Shown piece by piece: positions 12,001-20,135 of a DNA stretch of 64,000 nt. The position numbers were made by a program, and so were the translations under genes. Source of the DNA: Carposina sasakii (taxonomy: Eukaryota; Arthropoda; Insecta; Lepidoptera; Carposinidae); contig CP053150.1 of NCBI GenBank assembly GCA_014607495.2, forward strand, positions 8,142,495 to 8,206,494, written 5' to 3'. Positions within the stretch are counted from its first letter, which is position 1. Each line of letters begins with the position of its first letter. The notes under the pieces were generated by a model, which did not search any database, was not told the origin of the DNA, and was given only the letters and a program-made list of their open reading frames with translations.

Positions 12001-13496
12001 TGGAGGTAGCCCACACATACAACCACCGTGTACGGTAATTTTGGGGTACATAATACGGTAATTCTGGCAACACTGACTCCCGCGCCCCGCGCACACACAC
12101 ACACTCAATTATCGCGATCGCGCGGCTTCGTCTTTGGTATTGCTTTTACGTAATCAGGGGGCCGGTTAGGTTAACGGGCTTGTACTTTTCGTTTCGTACC
12201 TTTGTTAAAAGAGGGAGTGGAATTTCAGTTCGGTATCAAATGTCATAATTTCAAAAAGCAAGAATGCTTTCTATAAGCAAGCACCATAAGGATAGCATTT
12301 TCTATTCTCTTACGTTAGGATTTCATTTCGAAACTTGTTAATTTACGAACTTGTACTTCGTTTTCTATTCTATGTTTCCTATTCGATTCGTTACCGGTGG
12401 TTGTATTTGTGCCCGAAAAGCGGCGGTAGTCTCACTCCTTACCACTGTGGCACTTAATAGGCTAACTGGTGAAAAGTGGGTGTGTAATTTGCACACTTCT
12501 GGCCAACTTCTTTGGGGGGGATAATGGGCGTGGAGCTATAATATGTAGGTACATATGCAAGTACTTCATTTTATTGAATTTACGGTTGTAATTGAAGATC
12601 TGACAGATCTAGCATCTAGCGGACTTGCTAGAGCCCAGTAAACCTTGCTCGACGTACGCCCCCTGCCCCCAGAGTGACGGTGGCGGGCGTGGTGTCGTCG
12701 GAGATGGTGTCGGTGTATTTCTGCGACTTCGGCGACCTGGCGCTGTTCCCGTCGGCCGCGCTGCGTCCGCTGCCGCCGCGCGCCGCCGCCGCGCGCACGT
12801 TGCCGCCGCAAGCCGTCAAGGCCAAGCTCTATGGTAGGTGTTCTCTTTTGAAATATTGTGCTATTGACCCGGTTTCGTAATTTTGCCAAGTGTCAGACCC
12901 GTAGTAAGCGTTCTTTGTTTAAATATTATGATATTGACCCGGTTTCTTAATTTTGCCAAGTGTCAGCTCTATATGTTTTTTATATTGTTGTATTGACCCG
13001 GTTTCTTTATTTTGCCAAGTGTCAACGAAGTTTAGTAAGGAAAACCTCATTGGTACAAATTCTTTTAGAACCAAATGGCAAACGTTGCATGCGTTCAGAT
13101 GATTGGAGTTTATAATGCCTGCTAATACATGAGAGTTGTGATAAGACATCATGAGTGACAAAAAGTTGTATAATAAGACACCAGCCAAATGTTGTTTAGG
13201 GTAGAAACAGGCTTCGTCGAGATGTACATAACAACAACTTTAAACACACGTTAACCGCCCAAACAGATGTGTACCCGCTCCACCAAGACTGGACCGTAGA
13301 AGACTGCATTAGGTTCCAAGAGTTGTGCGTAGAGCAGCAGTTTGTGGCCGTCTGCAAGGAGGTGGGCAGAGACCCGCTGAACCCGAGCGAGCCGCTGCTG
13401 ACGCTCGATCTCATCGACACGTCCACAGATCAGGACATCTACCTTGGCAAGCAGCTGGTGGCCGAGGGCCGCGCGCGCCTCGGCGCCGACGCCTAG
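1..13496 (+). CDS. Tdrd7: TDRD7/tapas-type Tudor-domain protein, C-terminal exons (5' end outside window)
   Basis: This is the C-terminal part (about 194 aa) of a germ-granule Tudor protein. TDRD7-type proteins bind methylated Piwi-pathway partners in nuage. I assembled four exons by splice sites: 1-44 (phase 0, GTAAGT donor), 4375-4526, 12673-12833 and 13267-13496 (stop TAG at 13494). All phases close in frame. The product shows the Tudor-flanking motif [10 protein letters not shown], a core with [14 protein letters not shown] and VYFCDFGD, then [16 protein letters not shown] second SN-like half follows ([14 protein letters not shown]...[17 protein letters not shown]). This order matches the last extended Tudor domain of TDRD7 as I know the family. 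LOTUS and earlier Tudor repeats would lie upstream of the window. Exons 3 and 4 are GC-rich compared with the AT-rich introns. Intron 2 has been enlarged to about 8.1 kb by nested transposons. Another multi-Tudor protein is possible but less likely. Confidence 0.85.
222..665. repeat. Degenerate tandem repeat, about 115-bp unit, 4 copies
   Basis: Four diverged copies of a unit containing CCGTTCCCGTGGGAATTTCGGGAAA followed by a 'tcagtgctccct...accaaatttcat' stretch begin near 228, 341, 458 and 578. It lies in TDRD7 intron 1 and resembles the non-coding end of an RTE-type LINE or SINE. The neighbouring 666-1045 shows no gene. 833-868 carries a short inverted piece of the repeat seen at 42190-43026 (core GATTTTCCCGACGTTTCC). 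Confidence 0.6.
1046..1290. mobile_element. Fold-back MITE
   Basis: The ends CATTCCGCCCCCAG and (reverse complement) CACTCCGCCCCCAC form a terminal inverted repeat. Inner arms GTGCACTAGAG and GGCTAAGTTTCCAT also pair with 1216-1245. The whole unit folds into one hairpin of about 245 bp. No ORF is present and the family is unknown. No gene is seen from here to 2030. Confidence 0.55.
2035..2170 (+). mobile_element. RTE-type LINE/SINE 3' end
   Basis: The segment reads through 'gtttcggagcctattcgctgcaaataaacaaacaaac' and ends in 'ttataatattagtatagatt', the usual terminal sequence of a common lepidopteran retroposon. A related inverted copy is at 15200-15380. Confidence 0.5.
2528..3172. repeat. 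Inverted duplication with coding-like arms
   Basis: Arms of about 160 bp (2548-2702 reversed against 3013-3168) differ at only a handful of positions and are separated by about 310 bp. Both arms keep the same open peptide containing the stretches [13 protein letters not shown] and [18 protein letters not shown] do not recognise this peptide. No TSD was found. It may be a fold-back transposon or an inverted duplicate of an unknown ORF. Confidence 0.55.
3359..3628 (-). mobile_element. SINE with RTE-like 3' end, full-length with TSD
   Basis: The 9-bp duplication ACCAATAGT is found at 3350-3358 and 3629-3637. On the minus strand the element ends in (GATGAT)n after 'gtccagcagtggactgcaat', the same 3' end as the RTE LINEs at 34496-36030 and 58028-61173. 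This suggests it is mobilised by them. The body contains the 'gggcaaataccccccatggcag' segment familiar from lepidopteran SINEs. ORFs here are fortuitous. Confidence 0.8.
3640..4374. other. Intronic DNA of TDRD7 with old retroposon debris
   Basis: There is no gene. A (GAGT)n stretch at 3956-3970 and 'aaatttcaactctctgagtt' are typical of decayed LINE/SINE 3' regions. The end of the stretch carries the acceptor 'tttctgtaatgcag' of the TDRD7 exon at 4375. Confidence 0.4.
4719..7367. mobile_element. piggyBac transposon, apparently complete
   Basis: TTAA duplications at 4715-4718 and 7368-7371 flank inverted ends CCCTTTCCCCCC and (reverse complement) CCCTTTCCCTCC. Subterminal motifs TAAGTACCGT occur at about 4862 and 7345. 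The 2.65-kb unit contains one full transposase gene on the minus strand. It lies inside the hAT-like MITE and is therefore younger than it. Confidence 0.93.
4994..6841 (-). CDS. piggyBac transposase
   Basis: This is a DDD transposase that excises and inserts piggyBac ends at TTAA. I chose the ATG at 6841 ([17 protein letters not shown]). A splice acceptor (TTTTAG then GCATTGAG) lies just upstream, and the hydrophobic in-frame extension to 6943 looks like translated leader. The result is 615 aa, the usual size. It has an acidic N-terminus, then the transposase core with D271 ([12 protein letters not shown]), D354 ([10 protein letters not shown]) and D462 ([13 protein letters not shown]). A C-terminal cysteine-rich finger lies at about 575-611 (CEVCSLKK...CSHCNVFLC). 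There are no internal stops or frameshifts. With intact ends and TTAA sites, this copy may still be mobile; that last point is inference. Confidence 0.93.
   Translation of the reverse strand: MDIKNNTALIETLLLEELPDCDEASDAGVSDDEVENVQLPSPRGFGEIFERALEDVLAEVPPSSPSNEDVLEYPINQVPTSSLPGPSVQPDLPSANNSSHRTNQRLPEPNRKWKKRDLSTFLPEYIADTGVVDDWFAHCTTPTDIFLVLIDDVVDNIVYQSNHYATQKSKVLNLKKEELLTFICMNFFMGYNTRPAWRDHYSSAPDLNNALICNTMPRDRFAIILSHLHCNDNSKMPSGCKDKLYKIRPMIDALNKKFEMVYHGTRELSVDESMIKFKGRSVLKQYLPMKPIKRGYKGGLLGLADQRGYIKKFQIYQGKDEELNTKFTGYGLGEKVVLELTEQDWSKGKVVYFDNFFTSVALLEKLKTENTYACGTIRSNRKGLPGNMLADSQLKRGDSDHRFSNLDIGYWKWKDNKMVHLVSNFHGNEEATVSRKEKNGTKSAITCPIAVKDHNMYMGGVDTSDRLRALYCIDRKSPKWWHRLFWGLLDIAFVNAYVIHGLIMEQTTVKDFRRSVTQGLMTMKDASQKRKTSTDNTAKGGPSKRRKSDYSTIKDVRLGNRGIHWPTFVENRGRCEVCSLKKIQSKPHSKCSHCNVFLCVNEKKNCFIEYHEVNL
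7797..8546. repeat. Interspersed repeat DNA; GGGTTYCGTAC-type element at 8228-8470
   Basis: There is no gene. 8228-8320 carries 'agggtttcgtacttcgaaagg' followed by '(gtccgtctgtctgtc)n', the start of a dispersed lepidopteran repeat. A longer copy is at 62498-63476. The remainder, with several 'acggtaat' motifs, is the body of the 4583-12163 element. Confidence 0.5.
8547..12014 (-). mobile_element. Ty3/gypsy LTR retrotransposon with deleted gag-protease
   Basis: A direct repeat of about 200 bp ending 'gtggaggtagcccaca' occurs at 8978-9190 and 11816-12014. In minus orientation both copies begin TGTGGGCTACC. The 3' LTR probably extends to about 8547 and is preceded by a purine tract (GGGGGGGAGTAA). 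The 5' LTR is cut about 200 bp in and fuses directly to reverse transcriptase. Part of the LTR, the primer site, gag and protease are therefore missing. I found no convincing TSD. Confidence 0.8.
9213..11754 (-). pseudogene. Ty3/gypsy pol (RT-RNase H-integrase), frameshifted
   Basis: This is the pol polyprotein of the element above, which copies its RNA and integrates the cDNA. The start of RT is in 11754-11446 ([11 protein letters not shown]). A break with loss of a few codons follows at about 11450. The rest is open from 11453 to 9213 (746 aa). It contains YLDDFLIF (RT active site), RNase H (VVTDASD, YTDHKPI) and an integrase zinc finger (H...H with CLSCQ). Catalytic blocks are [19 protein letters not shown] and [10 protein letters not shown]. 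The protease and gag parts are absent and no env follows, so this copy is dead. The plus-strand and other-frame ORFs across it are shadows. Confidence 0.9.
12165..12672. other. TDRD7 intron 2, 3' part; no gene
   Basis: This is a non-repetitive-looking stretch ending in the pyrimidine-rich acceptor 'gccccctgcccccag' before the exon at 12673. I see no ORF or RNA gene in it. Confidence 0.4.
12845..13023 (+). repeat. Three tandem copies (about 65 bp) in TDRD7 intron 3
   Basis: The motif ATTGACCCGGTTTC..TTTTGCCAAGTGTCA is repeated at 12863-12894, 12932-12965 and 12991-13023, starting about 30 bp after the donor at 12834. The copies are diverged, so the array is old. Confidence 0.8.
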
Positions 13497-13878
13497 TCTG
13501 CCACCCGCCACGAAGCGACTCGAATTGTCATGTAGTGTTTTTTTAATTTGACTAAGCGATTTATAGGACACGATGTAAACTAGTTTGGCAATATTGACTG
13601 TTCTTTATATTAGTAGTCACTAGTGCCACGCTGATACTGCCTATGTATTTATTATCTTCCTAGCCATTGCAATGACTTGATGAGTGTTAATTGTTCTGAA
13701 AACTGTTGCATGTTGAGTATATGGATAAGGCATTGATGATTTTTTTTTCTCGGTATGGTAAGTTAGACAGCTAGTGTATTGCGTGTGTGGCACCAGTCGG
13801 TGGCCGGATGTGGTGAGACTGTGCTCGAGAGTTTCAGAACAATAGATTTTCCACGATATAAGGCGATACTAAAAGGTA
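13497..13878 (+). other. TDRD7 3' UTR and downstream DNA
   Basis: This follows the TAG at 13494-13496. It is AT-rich and contains no ORF of note. I see no clear AATAAA before the MITE at 13879, so the polyadenylation site is undetermined. Confidence 0.4.
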
Positions 13879-14389
13879 CAGATCGAGGCAAACTTTATGA
13901 ACATCGAGTGACATGGAAGGGAAAGTTCGCGCATATGTACTTACGAGCATACATAATCGGGTATCAATTTTTATTATTTTTTCAGGTGTTATTTTTTCTG
14001 AAAAAATATATTTTTATAATTTCCATATTTCGCGTTAATTTATTTAAAAAAATGTGCTGTGTTTTTAAAAGCACTAAAGGTATAATAACTTTGAAAAATG
14101 ATAATTAGGTAAGTATAAACTTATTTTTAATTTTAATTTTAGGTAAATACGATATTTCTTATATATCGGATCTGAATTAAAAGCAGAGGTACTTAGAATT
14201 TTAATAAAAAGTCAACAATATTTTTTGACAAACCAACCAAAATAATAATCACCTTTTACTGCTCGCGAGTGTATTCAGGAGTAAGCGGGGCGTAGGCGCA
14301 GCGCGCGGGGAGAAGGTGACGGATCAACCAATCATACGCCTTAGGGCCGGCGCCCACTGCCGGCACGGCACGGCATGGCACGGCAGAGC

Positions 14390-14510
14390 ATCTCGCGGCA
14401 TGCAATGGCATCCCGCGGCGTGCAGTGGCATCCCGCGGCGTGCAGTGGCATCCCGCGGCGTGCAATGGCATGCCGCTGCGTGCTGCGGCATGCCGCGGCG
14501 TTCCGCATCC
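14390..14510. repeat. Subterminal tandem repeats of Harbinger (about 20-bp unit)
   Basis: Five to six tandem units of GGCATCCCGCGGCGTGCAGT and variants occur. Diverged counterparts lie near the opposite end (about 17765-17885). These are likely binding sites for the transposase or MADF partner. GC-rich ORFs read through them in all frames are artefacts of the repeat. Confidence 0.75.
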
Positions 14511-14598
14511 TGCTGAAAGCCCAGCCACTCTGGCTTAGTTTTGCTCCGCGCGTATTCGAAGTTGGTTGTGTCGCTAAAGAACATTTTGTTGTGTCGTT

Positions 14599-17362
14599 AT
14601 GGTTGACTGGGATTTAGTGTTAATAGCACTTCTAGCTGAAGATGAAGAGAGACAAATAAGAACTGCTAATTTGACGAACAGACAATTCTGGGTGCATAAT
14701 TTATGGAAAACAAGATCTACAAATGGTGAATTCAGCAACTTATTTAATGATTTGAGATACGACATCCGAAAATTCTATGATTATTACAGAATGGACTATG
14801 AAAAATTTGAAAAGTTAAGTGATTTGCTAAAATCGCATATAAAGAAAATCAAAACTAATTTTCGATCGCCTATACCTGTTACAGAGAGATTGTCTGTATG
14901 TTTAAGGTTAGTGCATATTACATATTACATTACATGTATTACATTATATGACGTCAGTATGGCTGACCATCTTTGTCTATTGATTTCTTTGAAACCGCAT
15001 AGGTACTAGATGTCGTGTTAAAGGTACCAAATGATATAAAATAGATACTACCCAATGCGTTTAGTTATATTTCAATATTCCATTTTGGTCAGCCATCCTG
15101 ACACATACTAAACTTAACCACTTCGGTTGAAACAGTTTAGCAGAATAACCTAACAAATTTTTGAGCAGTGTGTGACACCACAGAGCATTTACTAATCTTC
15201 TATACATATTATAAAGAGGAAATGTTTGATTTTTTGTTTGTTTGTTTGTTTGAATTGAATAGGCTCTGAAACTACTGGTCCGATTTGAAAAATTCTTTCA
15301 CTGTTGGTAAGCTACACTATCCCCGGTGGACATAGGCTATGTATGTACCACGGGCGAAGCCGGGGCGACCTGCTAGTATTAAAATAAAAGTCTTGATTTA
15401 TTTGGTAATTGTTTATTTTTATAATCAGCTATCTATGATCACAAATGTACCTACAGTACAGTATGATAAAAAGCGAAAGTATTATAAAAAATTTAGTTTT
15501 CATAGTCCGGTAATTGAATATTGGAATTATTGTTATATATATCACTATTATTTTGATGTCTGGATATAGGAGTAGGTATGTATTCTATATGAGTAGTACC
15601 ATAGTTTTGTTCGGTGTTATATTGTTGTTCGGGCTTATTAAATGAAGAAAAATTGTGTAAAGGATTTCTTCTTTCGATTATTGTATTATGGGTTCTGGCA
15701 ACAGAAGTTGGTGCATATTGCTGAGATGAATGAAATTCATTTGAAATATCGAATCCTGAACTTGATGTTGAAGGACGACTTCGCTGCACAACTGAACTTA
15801 ACTCCACATTTTCCAAATGCTTTATTTCTGCATCAGTAACAATACGTAAGACATCGCGTTTTATTTCAGCTTGTAATTTTGGTGACAAAGTCTTCGCTGT
15901 TGCCGCCATTGCTTGAAAAAATATCTCCATAGGATGTTGTTCTTTCTTTTGGTTTTCAATGTATTTTTTTAATATTTCTGCTGTTGTTTCCGTATACTGT
16001 GTTTGCGATGACATGTATGATCGCTGACGAACATGTCTAGCTGGTCTAGAATCTGATGCATGCGATGCATGGGATGAACATGACATTTGAGATACAGGCG
16101 ATTGTTCTTCAGGAAAATTAACAGTTGATGCTGTTTCGGGAGGTTGTGTATTTTCGATATTCTGCGTATCTTCGGAAAGCTGTGTATCTTCGGAAGAAGA
16201 ATCTAAATTTGAAAGCTGAGGTCTATCTTGAAAAAACTTTTGCAGAAATTCAAGTTCCTTTTCAAATTTAATTGGTCGCCTCTTTTTGGCAGCGTCACCG
16301 CTTTTGGACACCCTGTTTTTTAAGGCTTTTCTATAATTGTTACGAAGGCAGCTCCACGTCTTCTGACATTCTTCATCTGTAACAAGAATGAAGTATTTTA
16401 AATAACACACGCTTTTTACGTCACACACACGTTTTTTTTTTACGTCTACTAATGTTTTTTTTTTGTTTTGTTACAGGTATCTAATAACAGGAGCTTCTTT
16501 TAAGTCTTTAGCTTTTAGCTATCGTATGGGATTCACTACTGTGCGTAAAATAGTCCACGAAACCTGTCAAGCAATATATACTGTATTAAGATCTACTGCA
16601 TTGCCGAAACCCACGAGCCAACAATGGCAGTCAATTGCAACCGACTTTGATAAATTTTGGAATTTTCCTAACTGCATTGGGGCCATAGATGGTAAGCATT
16701 TCAAGATTAGAGCTCCTAATAACAGTGGAAGTATGTATATCAACTACAAGAAGTTCTTTAGCATCGTTTTATTAGCTGTCGTGGATGCAAAATACAAATT
16801 TGTGATTGTAGATGTCGGAGCATATGGTCGAAATAGCGATGGCGGTATACTTCAAAGCTCCAAATTTGGTTCGAAACTACGTAATGGTTTTTTAAGCATA
16901 CCACCGGAAAAAGCTTTACCACATTCAACTCAAAAATTACCCCACGTATTTGTTGCCGATGAAACCTTTCCATTAACAAAAAATATTATGAGACCATACC
17001 CCTCACATCTTTTAAATGATGAAAAAAAAAGGATATTCAATTATCGCTTAAGTCGAGCACGGCGTATTGTAGAAAATGCTTTTGGAATGTTACAAGAAAG
17101 ATTCGAACTATTTCAAAAAGGTGTAAAAGTTCAACCAAAGTACATTAACAACATTATACTAGCAAGTACGTGTTTGCATAACTTTATCATTGATGATCAT
17201 TCTATGGAAGCACTTGGCTCTAATACTAATAATGCAATCGATAGAACCAATGATACAGTTTTCAATAATCTGGAAGGGATGGTTGTAAGAGATTGTTTCA
17301 CGGAATATTTTTCTAATATTGGTAACGTGTACTGGCAAAATGAAATTGTTAATAGATGTTAG
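14599..17362 (+). CDS. Harbinger DDE transposase (two exons)
   Basis: This nuclease of PIF/Harbinger elements inserts at TWA sites. Exon 1 is 14599-14906 (ATG, MVDWDLVLIALLAEDEE) and exon 2 is 16477-17362. The GT donor at 14907 and acceptor TTACAG give the in-frame junction RLSVCLR/YLITGASFKSLAF, the usual Harbinger block. The product is 397 aa. Catalytic blocks are GAIDGKHFKI (D174), an aspartate-rich middle (NSDGG, VADETFPL) and RIVENAFGML, which carries the glutamate. There are no stops or frameshifts. The 1.57-kb intron holds exon 2 of the oppositely oriented MADF gene and an RTE 3' end at 15200-15380. Confidence 0.92.
15200..15380 (-). mobile_element. RTE-type LINE 3' end in the Harbinger intron
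   Basis: In minus orientation it begins AATACTAGCAGGTCGCCCCG and ends near CCTCTTTATAATATG. It includes 'aaacaaacaaacaaacaaaa' and 'ttcagagcctattcaattc'. This is the same family as 2035-2170. Confidence 0.5.
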
Positions 17363-17535
17363 TTTCTATTTCTGACAATAAATAAGTAAAAAAATAACTT
17401 ACGGGTTTTATTCATTTCTTCTGCAATTTTCTGCCATGCGTTCCTTTTCATATGTTGATCCATGTAGAAACGGGAGGAGACATCGTATATACACTCATGC
17501 GAACGAACCAGATTAATCAGTTTCTCTTCATCCAT
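15493..17535 (-). CDS. Harbinger-encoded MADF/SANT-like protein (two exons)
   Basis: This accessory DNA-binding partner normally recruits Harbinger transposase to the element ends. On the minus strand exon 1 is 17535-17403 (44 codons plus one base, CC/GTAAGT donor). Exon 2 is 16376-15493 after a TTGTTACAG acceptor. The junction restores a continuous MADF domain (LVRSHECIYD...AWQKIAEEMNKT, then EECQKTWSCLRNNYRKAL). The total is 338 aa. After the domain come a basic stretch (KKRRPIKFEKELEFL) and a low-complexity Ser/Gln/Asn-rich tail. Exon 2 lies within the transposase intron, while exon 1 lies beyond the transposase stop. The two genes therefore interlock on opposite strands. Confidence 0.85.
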
Positions 17536-18109
17536 TTTTCCGTATTTTACGTGAAGTAATTTACTGTATCGCGTACGCACGTGCTAATTACTTGCCACGC
17601 TCAGTCAGTGTGAGAGAAAAAATCGCGCGCGCCAGTGCGTTTTCTCCCTCCCTTGCCCCCGCGCACCGACCGGAATGCGCTCCATCGAAATGCTGCATAA
17701 GTTTCAACCTTATTTCAACTAGCTAGCAATCATAATTCCTCGACCCCAAAATGACCCATACGTCTCACGGGATGCAATGGCGTGCCGCGGAATCCTGTGG
17801 AATGAAAAGGCAAGACACGTCATACCGCCGCATGCTGCGGCGTGTCGCGTCATGCCGCGGCATCCTGTGGCACGTCGCGGCATCGTGGTATCAAAATAAA
17901 GTAACATAAATTCTAAACTTATTGAAATAAGATTCAAAATAATTTAATTAGTATTAAAATCCTTTGCCATGACATGCCGTGCCGTCCCGGCAGTGGGCGC
18001 CGGCCCTTACCCGCCTCCGCGCCCGCACCTTACCACCAAATAGACCTTATATTTTGTTTCTGCGCATTCAAGGTCAATGTTCATAAAGTTTGCCTCGATC
18101 TGTACTATG

Positions 18110-19290
18110 AATGTTATTAAGTGTAGGTATGTTTCCTGTTATTTTCTTGTGTTAACTTCTGTTGTCACTGTTAGTTGTAGCTTAATAAGGTCTGTGAACA
18201 TCAATATGTAATAGCTCCAGTTTTTGTAATATTTAATACAGTTCGCACCATAGAACCTATAACCAATTGTATAAGTATCTTTAAAAAAAAAGTGAGAAAT
18301 TACGCAAAAAAATAATACTCCATTTACATTTCTATTATTTTAAGGACAATTACATTTAAGCTATAGCATTGTTATTTTGTTATGTTATAAAAATATAAAT
18401 ATTCCTATTCTACATTATTTTAACAGAAAATACAAAAAAAGTGTATTATGCCTGATTTTATGTGTAATCCCTTTTTTTAGCAGGCTTTGAATTGCAGTGG
18501 TTATGTATAAAAGGTATGCCACCTACCAACCTTACAGTTTTACTAAGTGCTATAAGTTTAACAATGTTACGTTTTAATTTGTTTAAATTCATAATTTATT
18601 ATGCCCGTTTGTTTATTAGTGTTACTAAGTTCCGCAACAATAAAAGTAAAAATATACCGCCAAGTTAATTGACAATATTATTATTAAAATTTCACAACTG
18701 AATTTGTGGTATAAAGATTGAGCATATAAATACAGATGACAATAGTCATATCAAATGTGAACTTTCTCTGCATGTAGCAGAGAAAGGTTATACATTGACA
18801 CCCTTCTTTATAAATAAATAGGTACGAAATATGTCTAGAGAGCCTTACACAACCCATGTACTCCGTTATGTATGATAAAGACGAAACTCACTTCATGTAT
18901 CTTATCTCTAAAAGTTAAATAAATATCCTACTACATATATATATATATAGATACTTTCATTGTAATTCTTATAGACACTCGTATGATTAAGGCCGCCTTC
19001 TGCGGGCACACCATTTTTCTAATTCTTGAGTGTTGATTTATAGGTTTTTAGTTTATTAAATAAAAACTTTGGAGTGTTATTATTATATTATAAATCTATC
19101 CAATAATTAGCACTCAAAATGCTTTTAAAATAGACCTAAGTTGTGCGTTCCCATTGAGGGTCTACATTGGAATTTTGAGCTTTTGAATGTGTCAGCCTTT
19201 AGTAAAAGTTCTCAAACGATTGTAAATTCAACCTCTAATTTGTAAAAGTCTGCACTCAAGTTACATTCGGTTAAATGTAGACCCTCAGTC
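18110..19290. other. AT-rich intergenic DNA, no gene
   Basis: No convincing ORF or RNA gene is present. A small inverted repeat (GAGGGTCTACATT at 19157 against AATGTAGACCCTC at 19275) may be a MITE of about 135 bp. (TA)n occurs near 18937. Confidence 0.4.
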
Positions 19291-20135
19291 GTGACGGCAG
19301 GTCCTGGCCTGGTCAAGACCAAGGTAATGTTCAATCGACACATCATCCCTGAGCCGATATCCGTCGAAGGTGTAGCCCTAGAAGTTGTTCAGAAGTATGT
19401 ATACCTTGGGCAAATATTGCAGTTGGCAGTGACGGATTTACCAGCAGGCTGAGTAGGCTCGAGCCTAGGGCGGCAGATTTTGGGGGCGGCAAATTTGGGG
19501 AACGATTTTTTTTTTTTTTTACCTCATAGAAATCAAAAATATTTTTCTATGACGGTTTTCTGATGTCTTACAGATAGAAGTCTGCAACAAATTTTGTCGA
19601 TGACTTTTCTCTCTCACTTGTCATTGCACATCAAGGGCGGATCCAGCTTTGGCGCCAGGAGGGGGTCACATAGTCGTGGTCAAGTCAAGAACTTATAATT
19701 TAATTTTGATAACAATAGATACAAGTAAAAAGTTGGTATTTTATTAATGTACGTAAGTACTGTACTCAAAAATATTTATTCTATAGGTATATTGTACACT
19801 TGAAAAACTTAACTGCAGAAAAAACAGCCTATGTGTTAATCCAGGGTGTCAGCTAACTCCATACAAAATTGTATTAAAATCGCTCCATCCGTTTGTAGAC
19901 GTGAAGAAGTAAGAAACATACACACTCAAAAATTTTCGCCTTTAAAATAGTGTAATAAGTAGTCGCCGGCACTGAATGTGTAAAAAATGTACAAAGAAAA
20001 TATTATAGCGATATTTTTAGGTTTTTTTTGCACACTGTTGCCATTTATTTCTCGAAAATGCAGGCTCTATCGAGAATTTGTGACGATCGCTAATGCATCA
20101 TGGTAATGCTGATGCAGGTGAAGCGAACGATAATT

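Larger units (their letters stand above)
4583..12163. mobile_element. Composite inverted-repeat DNA element containing hAT-MITE, piggyBac and gypsy
   Basis: The left end GGCCCCTGATTACGTAAAAG (from 4583) is mirrored at 12142-12163. The arms stay alignable for about 65 bp (CGAAGCCGCGCGATCGCGAT in both), followed by GC-rich and CA/TG-rich DNA. I could not find a clear target duplication, so the class is unknown. Everything between (hAT-like 4644-7788, gypsy 8547-12014) sits inside it, within TDRD7 intron 2. Confidence 0.6.
14344..18006. mobile_element. PIF/Harbinger transposon, complete
   Basis: TTA duplications at 14341-14343 and 18007-18009 flank inverted repeats of about 36 bp beginning GGGCCGGCGCCCACTGCCGG. 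Both canonical genes are present and spliced: transposase (+) and a MADF/SANT-like DNA-binding protein (-). Subterminal GC-rich repeats (GGCATCCCGCGGCGTGCA type) lie at 14390-14510 on the left and about 17765-17885 on the right. Confidence 0.92.
13879..18102. mobile_element. MITE (TA target) split by a Harbinger element
   Basis: The ends CAGATCGAGGCAAACTTTATGAACA and their inverted copy at 18078-18102 are flanked by TA dinucleotides (13877-13878, 18103-18104), as in Tc1/mariner-type MITEs. The Harbinger element entered at a TTA inside it. An uninterrupted, inverted and partly deleted relative lies at about 33774-34190 in SF3B6 intron 2. It shares 'gcagaaacaaaatataagg' and the GC-rich core. 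Confidence 0.75.

Noticed and set aside
8547..12014. Target-site duplication for the gypsy element
   Set aside because: Candidate 4-5 bp flanks (ACTA/CATA) do not match. The 3' LTR boundary is uncertain.
12566..12889. Arg-rich minus-strand ORFs
   Set aside because: They are antisense shadows of the GC-rich TDRD7 exon at 12673-12833.
14256..14617. Several overlapping Cys/His/Ala-rich ORFs on both strands
   Set aside because: They arise from the GC-rich 20-bp subterminal repeats of the Harbinger element, which are open in all frames.
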